Shown piece after piece: positions 1 to 6,142 of a stretch of 26,943 nt of DNA. The translations under genes and the position numbers were made by a program. Position 1 is the first letter of the stretch, and each line of letters begins with the position of its first letter. The notes under the pieces are model-generated. The model ran no database searches, had not been told where the DNA came from, and was given only the letters and a program-made list of their open reading frames with translations. The DNA comes from Bacteroidales bacterium UBA1216 (GTDB lineage Bacteria > Bacteroidota > Bacteroidia > Bacteroidales > Paludibacteraceae): contig DBXI01000058.1 of assembly GCA_002309255.1 (NCBI GenBank), positions 1 through 26,943 on the forward strand, written 5' to 3'.

Positions 1-150
1 ATCCAACTCAATGTGGCAGAAGGCATTGAGGAAGTCGATGCATCCGCCATGCTTGGCGGATACCGCAAAATCCTCATCAACGGCATTCTCTACATCGAGC
101 GCAACGGAGAGAAATACGATGCCACCGGCAAGAGAGTGTCTGAGAAATAA
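1..150 (+). CDS. C-terminal end of a secreted protein (partial)
   Basis: An open frame runs in from the window edge and stops at TAA 148-150, giving the last 49 residues only. The final 25 or so residues have the pattern K-I-L-I-N-G-x-L-Y-I-E-R-N-G-x-K-Y-D-x-T-G-x-x-V. This short tail is familiar from the C-terminus of many secreted Bacteroidales proteins, and a related tail ends the CotH-like protein at 24102-25499 (TITIEKNGHHYSITGQ). The enzymatic part lies outside the window, so no function can be given. A terminator-like hairpin follows 28 bases after the stop. The frame is certain; that the tail is a sorting or anchoring signal is inference. Confidence 0.75.
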   Translation: MQLNVAEGIEEVDASAMLGGYRKILINGILYIERNGEKYDATGKRVSEK

Positions 151-177
151 ATCATAGTTTTTCTGATATTCTCCCCA

Positions 178-213
178 GAGGCGGAGCACTTTGACGGTGC
201 TTCGCCTCTTTCT
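178..213 (+). terminator. Rho-independent terminator after the first gene
   Basis: Two 12-base arms, GAGGCGGAGCAC (178-189) and GTGCTTCGCCTC (197-208), pair fully with one G-U wobble around a 7-base loop and are followed by TTTCTTT. It ends the transcript of the gene stopping at 150 and separates it from the open frame beginning about 216. Confidence 0.75.
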
Positions 214-215
214 TT

Positions 216-533
216 GTGTCCTTGTGTGCGTGCAAGGGCGAGAGCGAGGTGGTTGTATTCCACTACACCGTGAAGGTCGGCACGCAAATCACGGACCTCG
301 CCGGCAGCGAAGGAAGAGTGACGCCTGTCCGCGTCCATGATTCGTTTGAGGTGACCGGTGTGGACGGCACGTTCAGCGTGAGCGTCTATAGCATGTCGGG
401 CAAACTGCTGATGAAGATAGAGCAGATGCAGAGCGGCCGCCGTGTGAACGCCTCCGCCTTGCAGCCCGGCATCCATCTTGTGGTGGTGAACGGCGAAAAC
501 GCATACTTCACACAGCGGATAATCAAGGACTAA
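216..533 (+). pseudogene. Orphan T9SS type A sorting domain, probable gene remnant
   Basis: The frame reads from a GTG at 216 for 105 residues. Residues 45-105 look like a type A T9SS C-terminal domain: a strand with V-Y-S-M-S-G-K-L-L, then V-N-A-S-A-L-Q-P-G-I-H-L-V-V-V and the closing R-I-I-K-D. Such domains normally sit behind a large secreted passenger with a signal peptide. Here there is no passenger, no signal peptide in this frame, and the frame opens within a few bases of the upstream terminator. A hydrophobic stretch resembling a signal peptide core (LRLFLCVLVCVQG) is read from the same DNA in another frame, about 198-239, so a frameshift or internal deletion is possible. It has its own terminator downstream (596-628), which suggests it was once the end of a real gene. 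It could instead be a small expressed protein; I favour a remnant. Confidence 0.5.
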
Positions 534-595
534 ACGCAACGTAGCCTACCCGTGCGTCTTGTGCGAGAGGTAGAGTAAAACGACCTATTCGAATA

Positions 596-628
596 GCAGG
601 CAGCCGATGGGTTGCCTGCGTTCGTTTG
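596..628 (+). terminator. Rho-independent terminator after the orphan sorting domain
   Basis: Arms GCAGGCAGCC (596-605) and GGTTGCCTGC (610-619) pair over 10 bases with one G-U wobble and a GATG loop. The following GTTCGTTTG is only moderately T-rich, so the hairpin is clear and the terminator function likely. Confidence 0.65.
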
Positions 629-787
629 CAGAAAGATATAGGAAAAAGTGAAGTCTAGAACAGGACCATCACGGGACCATCTCCCGACGAGAGCATAAAA
701 ATATTACTTTCAGAACAATCACCCCATAATAGGAAAAATCCAACTTTAGGCCAAGAGATCAATAACCATCCTTCCAAAAATCAAGGC

Positions 788-842
788 ACTCCGAACTTTT
801 TTGCGTTTTCACTCCGAACTTTTTTGTGTTTTTATTCCGAAC
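788..842. repeat. 23-bp tandem repeat, two full copies and a part copy
   Basis: Copies lie at 788-810 and 811-833. Each begins ACTCCGAACTTTTTTG and they differ at two positions; a third copy is cut short at 834-842 (ATTCCGAAC). The short motif CCGAAC recurs every 23 bases, close to two helical turns, so repeated protein-binding sites are possible. No gene is attached to it. Confidence 0.8.
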
Positions 843-927
843 CATAAGTGTCCACTAAAATAAAACAAAAACATACATAAACCCTTTTGAGCGTTTTAAA
901 ACTAACGTTTCATGTGCTAATTGCCGC

Positions 928-965
928 TAAAAACTCCTCGAAAGTGAACTTTCGGATAGTTTTTA
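928..965. other. Compact hairpin with an 8 + 8 bp stem
   Basis: Outer arms TAAAAACT (928-935) and AGTTTTTA (958-965) pair perfectly. After a 2x2 internal loop the inner arms TCGAAAGT (938-945) and ACTTTCGG (948-955) pair around a 2-base loop, with one U-G pair. It is directly followed by a direct repeat ATTATCACC-like (962-979). Its role is unknown. Confidence 0.6.
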
Positions 966-1144
966 TCACCAATTATCACCCCTCTGAGAGCAAAACACTC
1001 AAAAGAAATAAACATAAAAAACATGTTCGTTTCAAAGCATTGCTTATGTAAAGGCTTATGGTATAGCAGATTCATAGGCATATGAAAAAGGTAAATGGAC
1101 AACAATGATTAGCTACAACTAATAGTCAGTCAAAATGACTAAGT

Positions 1145-1237
1145 TGTCTAAATTGTCTAAATGTCTAAATCGAATATAAAAGCAAGATATGCAATGTATT
1201 ACAAATAGACAAAATAGACATTTAGACAATTTAGACA
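1145..1237. repeat. Perfect 23-bp inverted repeat built from TGTCTAAA units
   Basis: The left arm 1145-1167 and right arm 1215-1237 are exact reverse complements with 47 bases between them. Each arm is itself made of 8-9 base copies of (T)TGTCTAAA, so a cruciform or RNA hairpin could form in several registers. No terminal target duplication or transposase is visible. Confidence 0.8.
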
Positions 1238-1440
1238 TGCAAAAAAATCAACTCAAAGCTGTCAGAGCACCCCATTCGAGCAAAGCTCTCTGGGCCCCCC
1301 ACACGCACCGAGCAGTTGACGAAGAGGTGCGATGGGGGGAAGAGGTTGCGGAGACGGCAGGTAAACGTCAGCAGAATGTCTCGAGTATTGTCTAGGATTG
1401 GCAGGTAGATGACAATGAGATGACGGGGAAATGGTTTCGC

Positions 1441-1543
1441 GTTAAAATGTTAAGCTATTAAATTGTTAAGGTGTTAAGCTGTTAAATTGTTAAGGCATTA
1501 AATTGTTAAGCTGTTAAGGTGTTAGGTGTTGAATTGTTAAAAT
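1441..1543. repeat. 13-unit array of an 8-bp repeat (GTTAAGCT-like)
   Basis: The whole stretch divides into 8-base units beginning GTTAA or ATTAA: examples are GTTAAGCT at 1449, 1473 and 1505, GTTAAGGT at 1465 and 1513, GTTAAATT at 1481, and ATTAAATT at 1457 and 1497. One unit (1521-1527) is 7 bases long. There are no spacers, so this is not a CRISPR array. It ends 41 bases before the -33 element of the operon promoter. Confidence 0.9.
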
Positions 1544-1584
1544 GTAAAAAAAAACGTGTCGGGGTGTTTTATTTTGAGAGAAAA

Positions 1585-1617
1585 TTTGCAAATGTCGATT
1601 TTTTTTCGTAACTTTGC
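1585..1617 (+). promoter_or_regulatory. Bacteroidota-type promoter for the 1671-6924 operon
   Basis: TTTG at 1585-1588 is followed by exactly 20 bases and TAACTTTGC at 1609-1617, matching the -33 TTTG and -7 TAnnTTTGC elements of the primary Bacteroidota sigma factor. Transcription should begin near 1622, which rules out the TTG at 1614 as a start codon for the first gene and leaves a leader of about 50 bases. Confidence 0.85.
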
Positions 1618-1670
1618 GGGCGGAAATAGAAAAAGCCATACATAGAAATAGTAAACGCTATACAGAAGCT

Positions 1671-2357
1671 TTGAAACAAATATATACATTGATAGCAGTC
1701 GGTGTGCTGAGCCTATGCGTACTGACAGGTTGCAGTGGGTGCAGTAAGTCATCGACGGAAGAACAGGAGATAGCCGAGACGAACAGGGTTTCGTACCCGG
1801 GGCGTACGTTCAACTACAAGACAGCATTCAACGATCTGCAGTCGAAGCAGCACGCCGTAGCCAGCCGTATCGGTCTGCCTCGTCCGCCTAAGGATCGCGA
1901 CGACGCGTCATCGATGCGCGGTCGGCTGGTTGAGGTCAAGACGAACGAGAACTACATCGTGGACGAGTTGACGCACTCTGTTCCCTACCTGATTCCTGCA
2001 GCCAAACGCGAGTTGGATGCCATAGGCGAGGAGTGGGCGGACATATTGCAGCGCAACGGGCTGCCGCACTATCGGTTCTACGTGACGTCTATCCTGCGTA
2101 CGCAGCAGGATATCAAGTACCTGCAGCGTAGCGGGAACATCAACTCCGTGACGCAGAGCTGCCACTGCTACGGTACGACTTTCGACCTGGCGTATATGCG
2201 CTACGACAAGGTGACACGCACCTGCGACTATATGCACGAGGATAACCTGAAGCTCGTACTGGGGCAGGTGCTGCTCAACCACAAGCGGGCAGGGAAGATT
2301 TACGTAAAGTACGAAGCGAAGCAGTCGTGCTTCCATGTGACGGTGAAGGGGAATTGA
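1671..2357 (+). CDS. DUF5715-type lipoprotein with M15-like zinc motif
   Basis: This 228-residue protein has a lipoprotein signal (basic start, hydrophobic core, lipobox L-T-G-C21), so it should be an envelope lipoprotein. I start it at TTG 1671: no in-frame ATG exists before the signal peptide, the TTG at 1614 lies inside the promoter, and 1671 gives a textbook M-K-Q-I-Y signal start. Residues 163-172 read S-C-H-C-Y-G-T-T-F-D, the S-x-H-x2-G-x3-D zinc motif of M15 (D-Ala-D-Ala type) peptidases, and C-F-H222 near the end supplies a third ligand. The usual E-x-x-H base is replaced by S219; a nearby E215 might substitute. I recall this as the Bacteroidetes DUF5715 family. Cell-wall peptide binding or cleavage is inference. 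It is the first gene of the operon, and its stop lies within a 7-bp repeat array shared with the start of queH. Confidence 0.7.
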   Translation: MKQIYTLIAVGVLSLCVLTGCSGCSKSSTEEQEIAETNRVSYPGRTFNYKTAFNDLQSKQHAVASRIGLPRPPKDRDDASSMRGRLVEVKTNENYIVDELTHSVPYLIPAAKRELDAIGEEWADILQRNGLPHYRFYVTSILRTQQDIKYLQRSGNINSVTQSCHCYGTTFDLAYMRYDKVTRTCDYMHEDNLKLVLGQVLLNHKRAGKIYVKYEAKQSCFHVTVKGN

Positions 2358-2381
2358 AAGGTGAAAGGTGAAAGGATGAAG
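2354..2381 (+). repeat. 7-bp tandem array spanning a stop and a start codon
   Basis: Four 7-base units follow one another: TTGAAAG, GTGAAAG, GTGAAAG, GATGAAG. The TGA stop of the lipoprotein gene (2355-2357) is in the first unit and the ATG of queH (2376) is in the last, preceded by AAAGG that can serve as a ribosome binding site. Confidence 0.75.
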
Positions 2382-3002
2382 CAGAGTTCACATATCGTGG
2401 TGCCGGAAGGGTTAAAGACAGTGCTGCTGCATGCGTGCTGCGCGCCGTGCTCGTCGGCTATCGTGGAGTGGCTGCTTGCGCATGAGATAGAGCCGGTGAT
2501 CTACTACTTCAACCCGAACATCTGGCCGCGCGAGGAGTACGAGATACGTAAGCAGGAAAGCAAGCGGCACGCGGAGAGCCTGGGTGTCCGATGGATAGAG
2601 GGAGACGGATTAGTGGATGAGCGGGTTAGTGGGTTAGAGTGTTATGGGCATGAGCAGTGGCGGGAGGCGGTGTGCGGACTGGAGGATGAGCCGGAACGCG
2701 GCAAGCGGTGCGAGATGTGCTTCTACCATCGGCTGCTGGCTACGGCAAACAAAGCGCAGGAGCTGTGCATCGGATGGTTCGCAACGACGCTGGCTTCGTC
2801 GCGGTGGAAGAACATAGAGCAGGTGAACGCCGCCGGGATGAAAGCAGCCGAACAGGTCGCGGGCGTGCAATTCTGGGCGCAGAACTGGCGAAAGGACGGC
2901 CTGCAAGATCGCAGGAATACGTTACTGAAGGAGTATAATTTCTATAATCAAGAATACTGCGGATGCGAGTTTAGTATCCGTCAACAAAATACTATATCAT
3001 GA
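2376..3002 (+). CDS. queH: Epoxyqueuosine reductase QueH
   Basis: QueH reduces epoxyqueuosine to queuosine in tRNA, the last step of queuosine synthesis, using an Fe-S centre; it replaces QueG in many bacteria. The 208-residue protein shows the family's fixed cysteines: H-A-C21-C22-A-P-C near the N-terminus, R-C-E-M-C at 111-115 and Y-C-G-C at 194-197, together with the Y-F-N-P-N-I-W-P motif. I choose ATG 2376 over GTG 2361 because the latter lies in the repeat array and AAAGG precedes 2376. The family normally reads E-G-D-Y-D just before the W of the next helix; here about 12 residues (around 78-89, G-L-V-D-E-R-V-S-G-L-E-C) interrupt it, and the DNA of the insert is an 8-bp tandem array. The gene overlaps tdh by ATGA. 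Confidence 0.93.
   Translation: MKQSSHIVVPEGLKTVLLHACCAPCSSAIVEWLLAHEIEPVIYYFNPNIWPREEYEIRKQESKRHAESLGVRWIEGDGLVDERVSGLECYGHEQWREAVCGLEDEPERGKRCEMCFYHRLLATANKAQELCIGWFATTLASSRWKNIEQVNAAGMKAAEQVAGVQFWAQNWRKDGLQDRRNTLLKEYNFYNQEYCGCEFSIRQQNTIS
2607..2638 (+). repeat. 8-bp tandem array inside queH
   Basis: Four 8-base units, GGATTAGT, GGATGAGC, GGGTTAGT, GGGTTAGA, make up the DNA of the extra segment in QueH. Because 8 is not a multiple of 3, successive copies encode different residues (G-L-V-D-E-R-V-S-G-L-E). The period and the GGATGAGC core match the array in era (4350-4389). Confidence 0.75.
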
Positions 3003-4024
3003 AAGCACTGGTTAAACGTTATGCCAAGCCCGGCATCTGGATGGAAGAGGTGCCGATCCCGGAGGTGGGAGTGAACGATGTGCTGATCAAGGTAAAGAAA
3101 GCCGCCATCTGCGGCACCGATCTGCACATGTACAAGTGGGACGAGTGGAGTCAGTCGCACTGCCGTCCGCCATACACGATGGGTCACGAGTTCGTGGGCG
3201 AAGTGGCGTATACGGGTTCGGGAGTGAAGAACATCAAGATAGGCGAGCGTGTGACCGCCGAGGGGCACATCGTGTGCGGACAGTGCCGTAACTGCCGCCG
3301 CGGGATGGGGCACGTGTGCGAGAACACGATATCTGTGGGTATCAAGGGCAAGGACGGCTGCTTTGCGGAGTACGTGACGATCCCCGAGTCGAATGTGGTG
3401 AAGCTGCGTGGCGAGATCCCCGATGACTTTGCGGCTATCATGGATCCCTTCGGCAACGCTACGCACACCGCGCTGGCTTTCCCCCTGCTTGGCGAGGATG
3501 TGCTGATCACCGGTGCCGGACTGATAGGTACGATGGCGGCAGGCATATGCCGGTTTGCCGGAGCGAAGAACATCGTGGTGACGGACATCAACCCGCTGCG
3601 TCTGGATATAGCGCGCCGGATGGGCGCGACGCTGACCGTGGACGGCAGCAAGGGCGAGACGGTGGAGCAGGCGATGAAGCAATTGGGCATCCGCGGCTTT
3701 GATGTCGGACTGGAGATGTCCGGCGCGCCGGCTGCGTTCAATGATATGATCGCACACATGTACAAGGGAGCGAACATCGCCCAATTAGGTATCCTGCCCA
3801 AGAACACGCAGGTCAACTGGAGCGACGTGATCTTCAACGCACTGACCATCAAGGGTATAACAGGTCGCCGCATGTGGGAGACCTGGTATCAGATGGAGCA
3901 GATGCTACTGGGCGGACTGGACTTAAGTCCCGTGATCACCCACCGTTTTGCCTTCGACGACTTCCAGAAAGGCTTTGACGTCATGGTCAGCGGTCAATGC
4001 GGTAAAGTATTGTTAGAATTATAG
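2999..4024 (+). CDS. tdh: L-threonine 3-dehydrogenase
   Basis: This cytoplasmic, zinc-dependent, NAD-linked enzyme oxidises L-threonine to 2-amino-3-ketobutyrate, which Kbl (not in this window) normally cleaves to glycine and acetyl-CoA. The 341 residues equal the Escherichia coli enzyme in length. Catalytic C38 sits in A-A-I-C-G-T-D-L-H, with H63-E64 following; the structural zinc cysteines are C93, C96, C99 and C107; the Rossmann nucleotide loop G172-A-G-L-I-G177 is present. The K-W-D-E-W segment at 46-50 is typical of threonine dehydrogenases rather than other medium-chain alcohol dehydrogenases. It starts within the stop of queH (ATGA) and ends two bases before era, so it is translated as part of the operon. 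Confidence 0.96.
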   Translation: MKALVKRYAKPGIWMEEVPIPEVGVNDVLIKVKKAAICGTDLHMYKWDEWSQSHCRPPYTMGHEFVGEVAYTGSGVKNIKIGERVTAEGHIVCGQCRNCRRGMGHVCENTISVGIKGKDGCFAEYVTIPESNVVKLRGEIPDDFAAIMDPFGNATHTALAFPLLGEDVLITGAGLIGTMAAGICRFAGAKNIVVTDINPLRLDIARRMGATLTVDGSKGETVEQAMKQLGIRGFDVGLEMSGAPAAFNDMIAHMYKGANIAQLGILPKNTQVNWSDVIFNALTIKGITGRRMWETWYQMEQMLLGGLDLSPVITHRFAFDDFQKGFDVMVSGQCGKVLLEL

Positions 4025-4026
4025 TT

Positions 4027-4962
4027 ATGCATAGATCAGGTTTCGTTAACATAGTGGGAAATCCCAATGTCGGTAAATCGACGCTGATGAACGCGTTGGT
4101 GGGTGAGCGGCTGAGCATCATCACCTCGAAGGCGCAGACGACGCGTCACAGAATCATGGGGATAGTGAACGGTGAGGATTTTCAGATCGTCTACTCCGAC
4201 ACGCCGGGCGTGCTCAAACCCAACTACAAGCTGCAGGAGCAGATGTTGGAGTTCAGTCAGGGCGCGCTGGTGGATGCCGACGTGCTGCTGTACGTAACGG
4301 ATGTGCAAGACACACCGGACAAGAACGCCGAGTTCCTGGCTAAGGTGAAGCGGATGAGCGGGGTAGCGGATGAGCGGAGTAGCGGACAGAGGGTAAAGGT
4401 GTTCTTGCTGATCAACAAAATCGACCTGACTACGCCCGAGACGCTGGATAACCTCGTCGCCTACTGGCAGAAAGAGCTACCCGAGGCGCAGATTTTCCCG
4501 CTATCGGCAAAGGAGAAGTTCGGCATCAACCAGTTGTTCAACGCCATCAAGAACGCTCTGCCGGAGTGTCCGCCGTTCTTTCCGAACGACCAGCTGACGG
4601 ATAAGTCGTCGCGGTTCTTCGTGAACGAGATCATCCGCGAGAAGATCCTGCTCAGCTATGACAAAGAGATCCCCTACTCCACCGAGGTGGAGGTAGAGAC
4701 GTTCAAGGATGAGCCGGCAAGCCCGCAGCACCCGCGTGGATTGATACGCATACAAGCCGTCATCTACGTGGAGCGCGAGAGCCAGAAAGGCATCATCATC
4801 GGACGTCAGGGCGCGGCGCTGAAGAAAGTAGGATCAGCGGCAAGGAAGGACATAGAGGCGTTCTTCGACAAACCCGTGTTCCTCGAGTTGTTCGTAAAGG
4901 TGGACAAAGACTGGCGCTCGAATGTGAGCCGACTCAAACATTATGGATACGACTTATCGTAA
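4027..4962 (+). CDS. era: GTPase Era (16S rRNA / 30S maturation)
   Basis: Era binds GTP and the 3' end of 16S rRNA and is needed for small ribosomal subunit assembly. The 311-residue protein has the G1 loop G11-N-P-N-V-G-K-S-T19, effector segment Q-T-T-R at 37-40, G3 D58-T-P-G61, G4 N130-K-I-D133, and a C-terminal KH domain with the G-R-Q-G-A-A-L-K-K-V-G loop and closing W-R. It is slightly longer than the usual 290-300 residues because residues 108-121 (R-M-S-G-V-A-D-E-R-S-S-G-Q) lengthen the loop before the G4 strand; this segment is encoded by an 8-bp tandem array (4350-4389). All GTPase motifs are intact, so it should be active. Confidence 0.96.
   Translation: MHRSGFVNIVGNPNVGKSTLMNALVGERLSIITSKAQTTRHRIMGIVNGEDFQIVYSDTPGVLKPNYKLQEQMLEFSQGALVDADVLLYVTDVQDTPDKNAEFLAKVKRMSGVADERSSGQRVKVFLLINKIDLTTPETLDNLVAYWQKELPEAQIFPLSAKEKFGINQLFNAIKNALPECPPFFPNDQLTDKSSRFFVNEIIREKILLSYDKEIPYSTEVEVETFKDEPASPQHPRGLIRIQAVIYVERESQKGIIIGRQGAALKKVGSAARKDIEAFFDKPVFLELFVKVDKDWRSNVSRLKHYGYDLS
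4350..4389 (+). repeat. 8-bp tandem array inside era
   Basis: Five 8-base units run head to tail: GCGGATGA, GCGGGGTA, GCGGATGA, GCGGAGTA, GCGGACAG. They encode the extra loop in Era just before the strand leading to N-K-I-D. The shared GGATGAGCGGG stretch with the queH array and the shared peptide D-E-R-x-S-G point to a common origin. Confidence 0.85.
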
Positions 4963-5011
4963 AGAGACAATACTAACGTTTCCTACTTGAGGGGGAACAA
5001 ACTGAAAATAA

Positions 5012-5326
5012 ATGAATGAGTTTTTAGAAAAAGAAGAGCAGGTGCTCAAGATGCTCAAGACCGTGTATGACCCTGAGATACCGGTGAACATATACGATCT
5101 TGGGCTGATTTACCGCATTGATATCAGCGATGAGGGTGTATGCTGTATAGATATGACGCTGACGGCGCCAAGCTGTCCGGCGTCGGATTTCCTGATGGAG
5201 GATATCCGGCAGAAGGTCGGCACTGTGGAGGGTATCAAAGAGGTTAACGTCAATCTGGTGTTTGAACCCGAGTGGACAAAAGATATGATGTCGGAAGAGG
5301 CGAAGCTGGAACTCGGATTCCTCTAA
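5012..5326 (+). CDS. MIP18 / DUF59 family Fe-S assembly protein
   Basis: This is a 104-residue single-domain protein of the DUF59 (MIP18, SufT-like) family, which helps Fe-S cluster assembly or delivery in the cytoplasm. It carries the two family signatures: D-P-E-I-P-V-N-I-Y-D-L-G-L-I-Y at residues 20-34 and M-T-L-T-A-P-S-C-P-A with the conserved cysteine at about 55. Length matches stand-alone members. It lies 49 bases after era and 24 bases before lpxH, and its stop falls in a small two-copy 8-bp repeat (TAATCTTT, AAATCTTT at 5324-5339). No other suf gene is nearby, so the partner it serves cannot be read from context; QueH in the same operon is itself an Fe-S enzyme. Confidence 0.9.
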   Translation: MNEFLEKEEQVLKMLKTVYDPEIPVNIYDLGLIYRIDISDEGVCCIDMTLTAPSCPASDFLMEDIRQKVGTVEGIKEVNVNLVFEPEWTKDMMSEEAKLELGFL

Positions 5327-5350
5327 TCTTTAAATCTTTCAATAAGAAAT

Positions 5351-6142
5351 ATGATATATTTCCTGAGTGATGCACATATAGGCAGTAGGGCGATGGACGA
5401 TCCACTGCATCAGTTGCAGTTCGTGCAATTGCTGGAGGAGTTGGCGCAAGATGCGTCAGCGATCTATTTGCTTGGGGATATATTTGACTTCTGGAGCGAG
5501 TACTTCTGGCGGGACGAGTCGAAGGATGAGTATCGTCCGCTGCTGGATTGCTTGAAGGGACTGACAGACAAGGGGATAGATGTGCATTTCTTCATTGGCA
5601 ACCACGATATATGGACGTATGGGGAGCTGGCGCGTCGCACGGGGATGAAGGTACATCGTGAAGCAGAGTTGCTGACGATCGGCGGCAAGCGCTGCATGCT
5701 GGCACACGGCGACGGGCTCGTACCGAGCGGCTACCTGAAACAGTTCCCGAAAGAGATACAGCGCAAGATCCGCTCGTTCATGCGGCTCAGACGTTTGTTC
5801 CACAATCCGGTGGCGCAGTTCTTCTTCCGCCTTGTGCCGCCCTCATGGGGCAACAAGATAGGTTACGACTGGGCAAAGAGCTCGCGGCTGAAAGAGCTCG
5901 CCAACCCCTGCGGCTACAAAGGTGAGAACAGGGAAGAGCTTGTGTTGTTTGCAAAGGAGATGGAACAAGCGCAGCATATCGATTACTACATTTTCGGGCA
6001 CAGGCATATTGAGCTGGACTTGGAGTTAGCCTCCGGTGCACGCGTAATTATATTAGGCGACTGCTTCCGCCAGTGGACGTACGCAAGAATGAATGAACAA
6101 GGCAAATTGGAATTACTATGCATACAAGAGCAGAACAATTAG
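5351..6142 (+). CDS. lpxH: UDP-2,3-diacylglucosamine diphosphatase LpxH
   Basis: LpxH cleaves UDP-2,3-diacylglucosamine to lipid X and UMP, the fourth step of lipid A synthesis, at the inner face of the inner membrane. The 263-residue protein shows the calcineurin-like metallophosphatase set: D7-A-H9, G-D-I-F-D-F-W, G-N-H-D, A-H-G-D and G-H-R-H near residue 218. The G-D-x-F-D-x-W form and the basic, amphipathic segment between the H-G-D and G-H-R-H motifs are those of LpxH rather than generic phosphoesterases. It overlaps mazG by 25 bases, so the two are probably translationally coupled. Confidence 0.88.
   Translation: MIYFLSDAHIGSRAMDDPLHQLQFVQLLEELAQDASAIYLLGDIFDFWSEYFWRDESKDEYRPLLDCLKGLTDKGIDVHFFIGNHDIWTYGELARRTGMKVHREAELLTIGGKRCMLAHGDGLVPSGYLKQFPKEIQRKIRSFMRLRRLFHNPVAQFFFRLVPPSWGNKIGYDWAKSSRLKELANPCGYKGENREELVLFAKEMEQAQHIDYYIFGHRHIELDLELASGARVIILGDCFRQWTYARMNEQGKLELLCIQEQNN

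Larger units (their letters stand above)
629..1584. other. Long AT-rich noncoding region with several repeats
   Basis: I find no convincing gene here: the short frames at 917-1105 (minus) and 1189-1395 (plus) lack homology I can recognise and overlap repeats. The stretch holds a 23-bp tandem repeat, a compact hairpin, a long inverted repeat and a 13-unit 8-bp array, listed separately. It separates the remnant at 216-533 from the housekeeping operon starting at the 1585-1617 promoter. The concentration of repeats and the broken gene next to it suggest a site of past rearrangement. Confidence 0.7.

Noticed and set aside
917..1105. Small minus-strand protein of 62 residues
   Set aside because: It covers the 928-965 hairpin, is AT-rich and matches nothing I recognise.
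1189..1395. Small plus-strand protein of 68 residues
   Set aside because: It overlaps the inverted repeat, has low-complexity composition and no recognisable motif or ribosome binding site.
1441..1543. CRISPR array
   Set aside because: The repeats are 8 bases, contiguous and without spacers, and no cas gene is nearby.
1614..1670. TTG at 1614 as start of the lipoprotein gene
   Set aside because: It lies inside the TAACTTTGC promoter element, upstream of the expected transcription start, and would bury the signal peptide.
2981..3784. Long minus-strand open frame over tdh
   Set aside because: It is a shadow of the strongly biased codons of tdh, with an H/R/V-rich product lacking any family pattern. 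The same applies to the minus-strand frames over the M6 gene and others.
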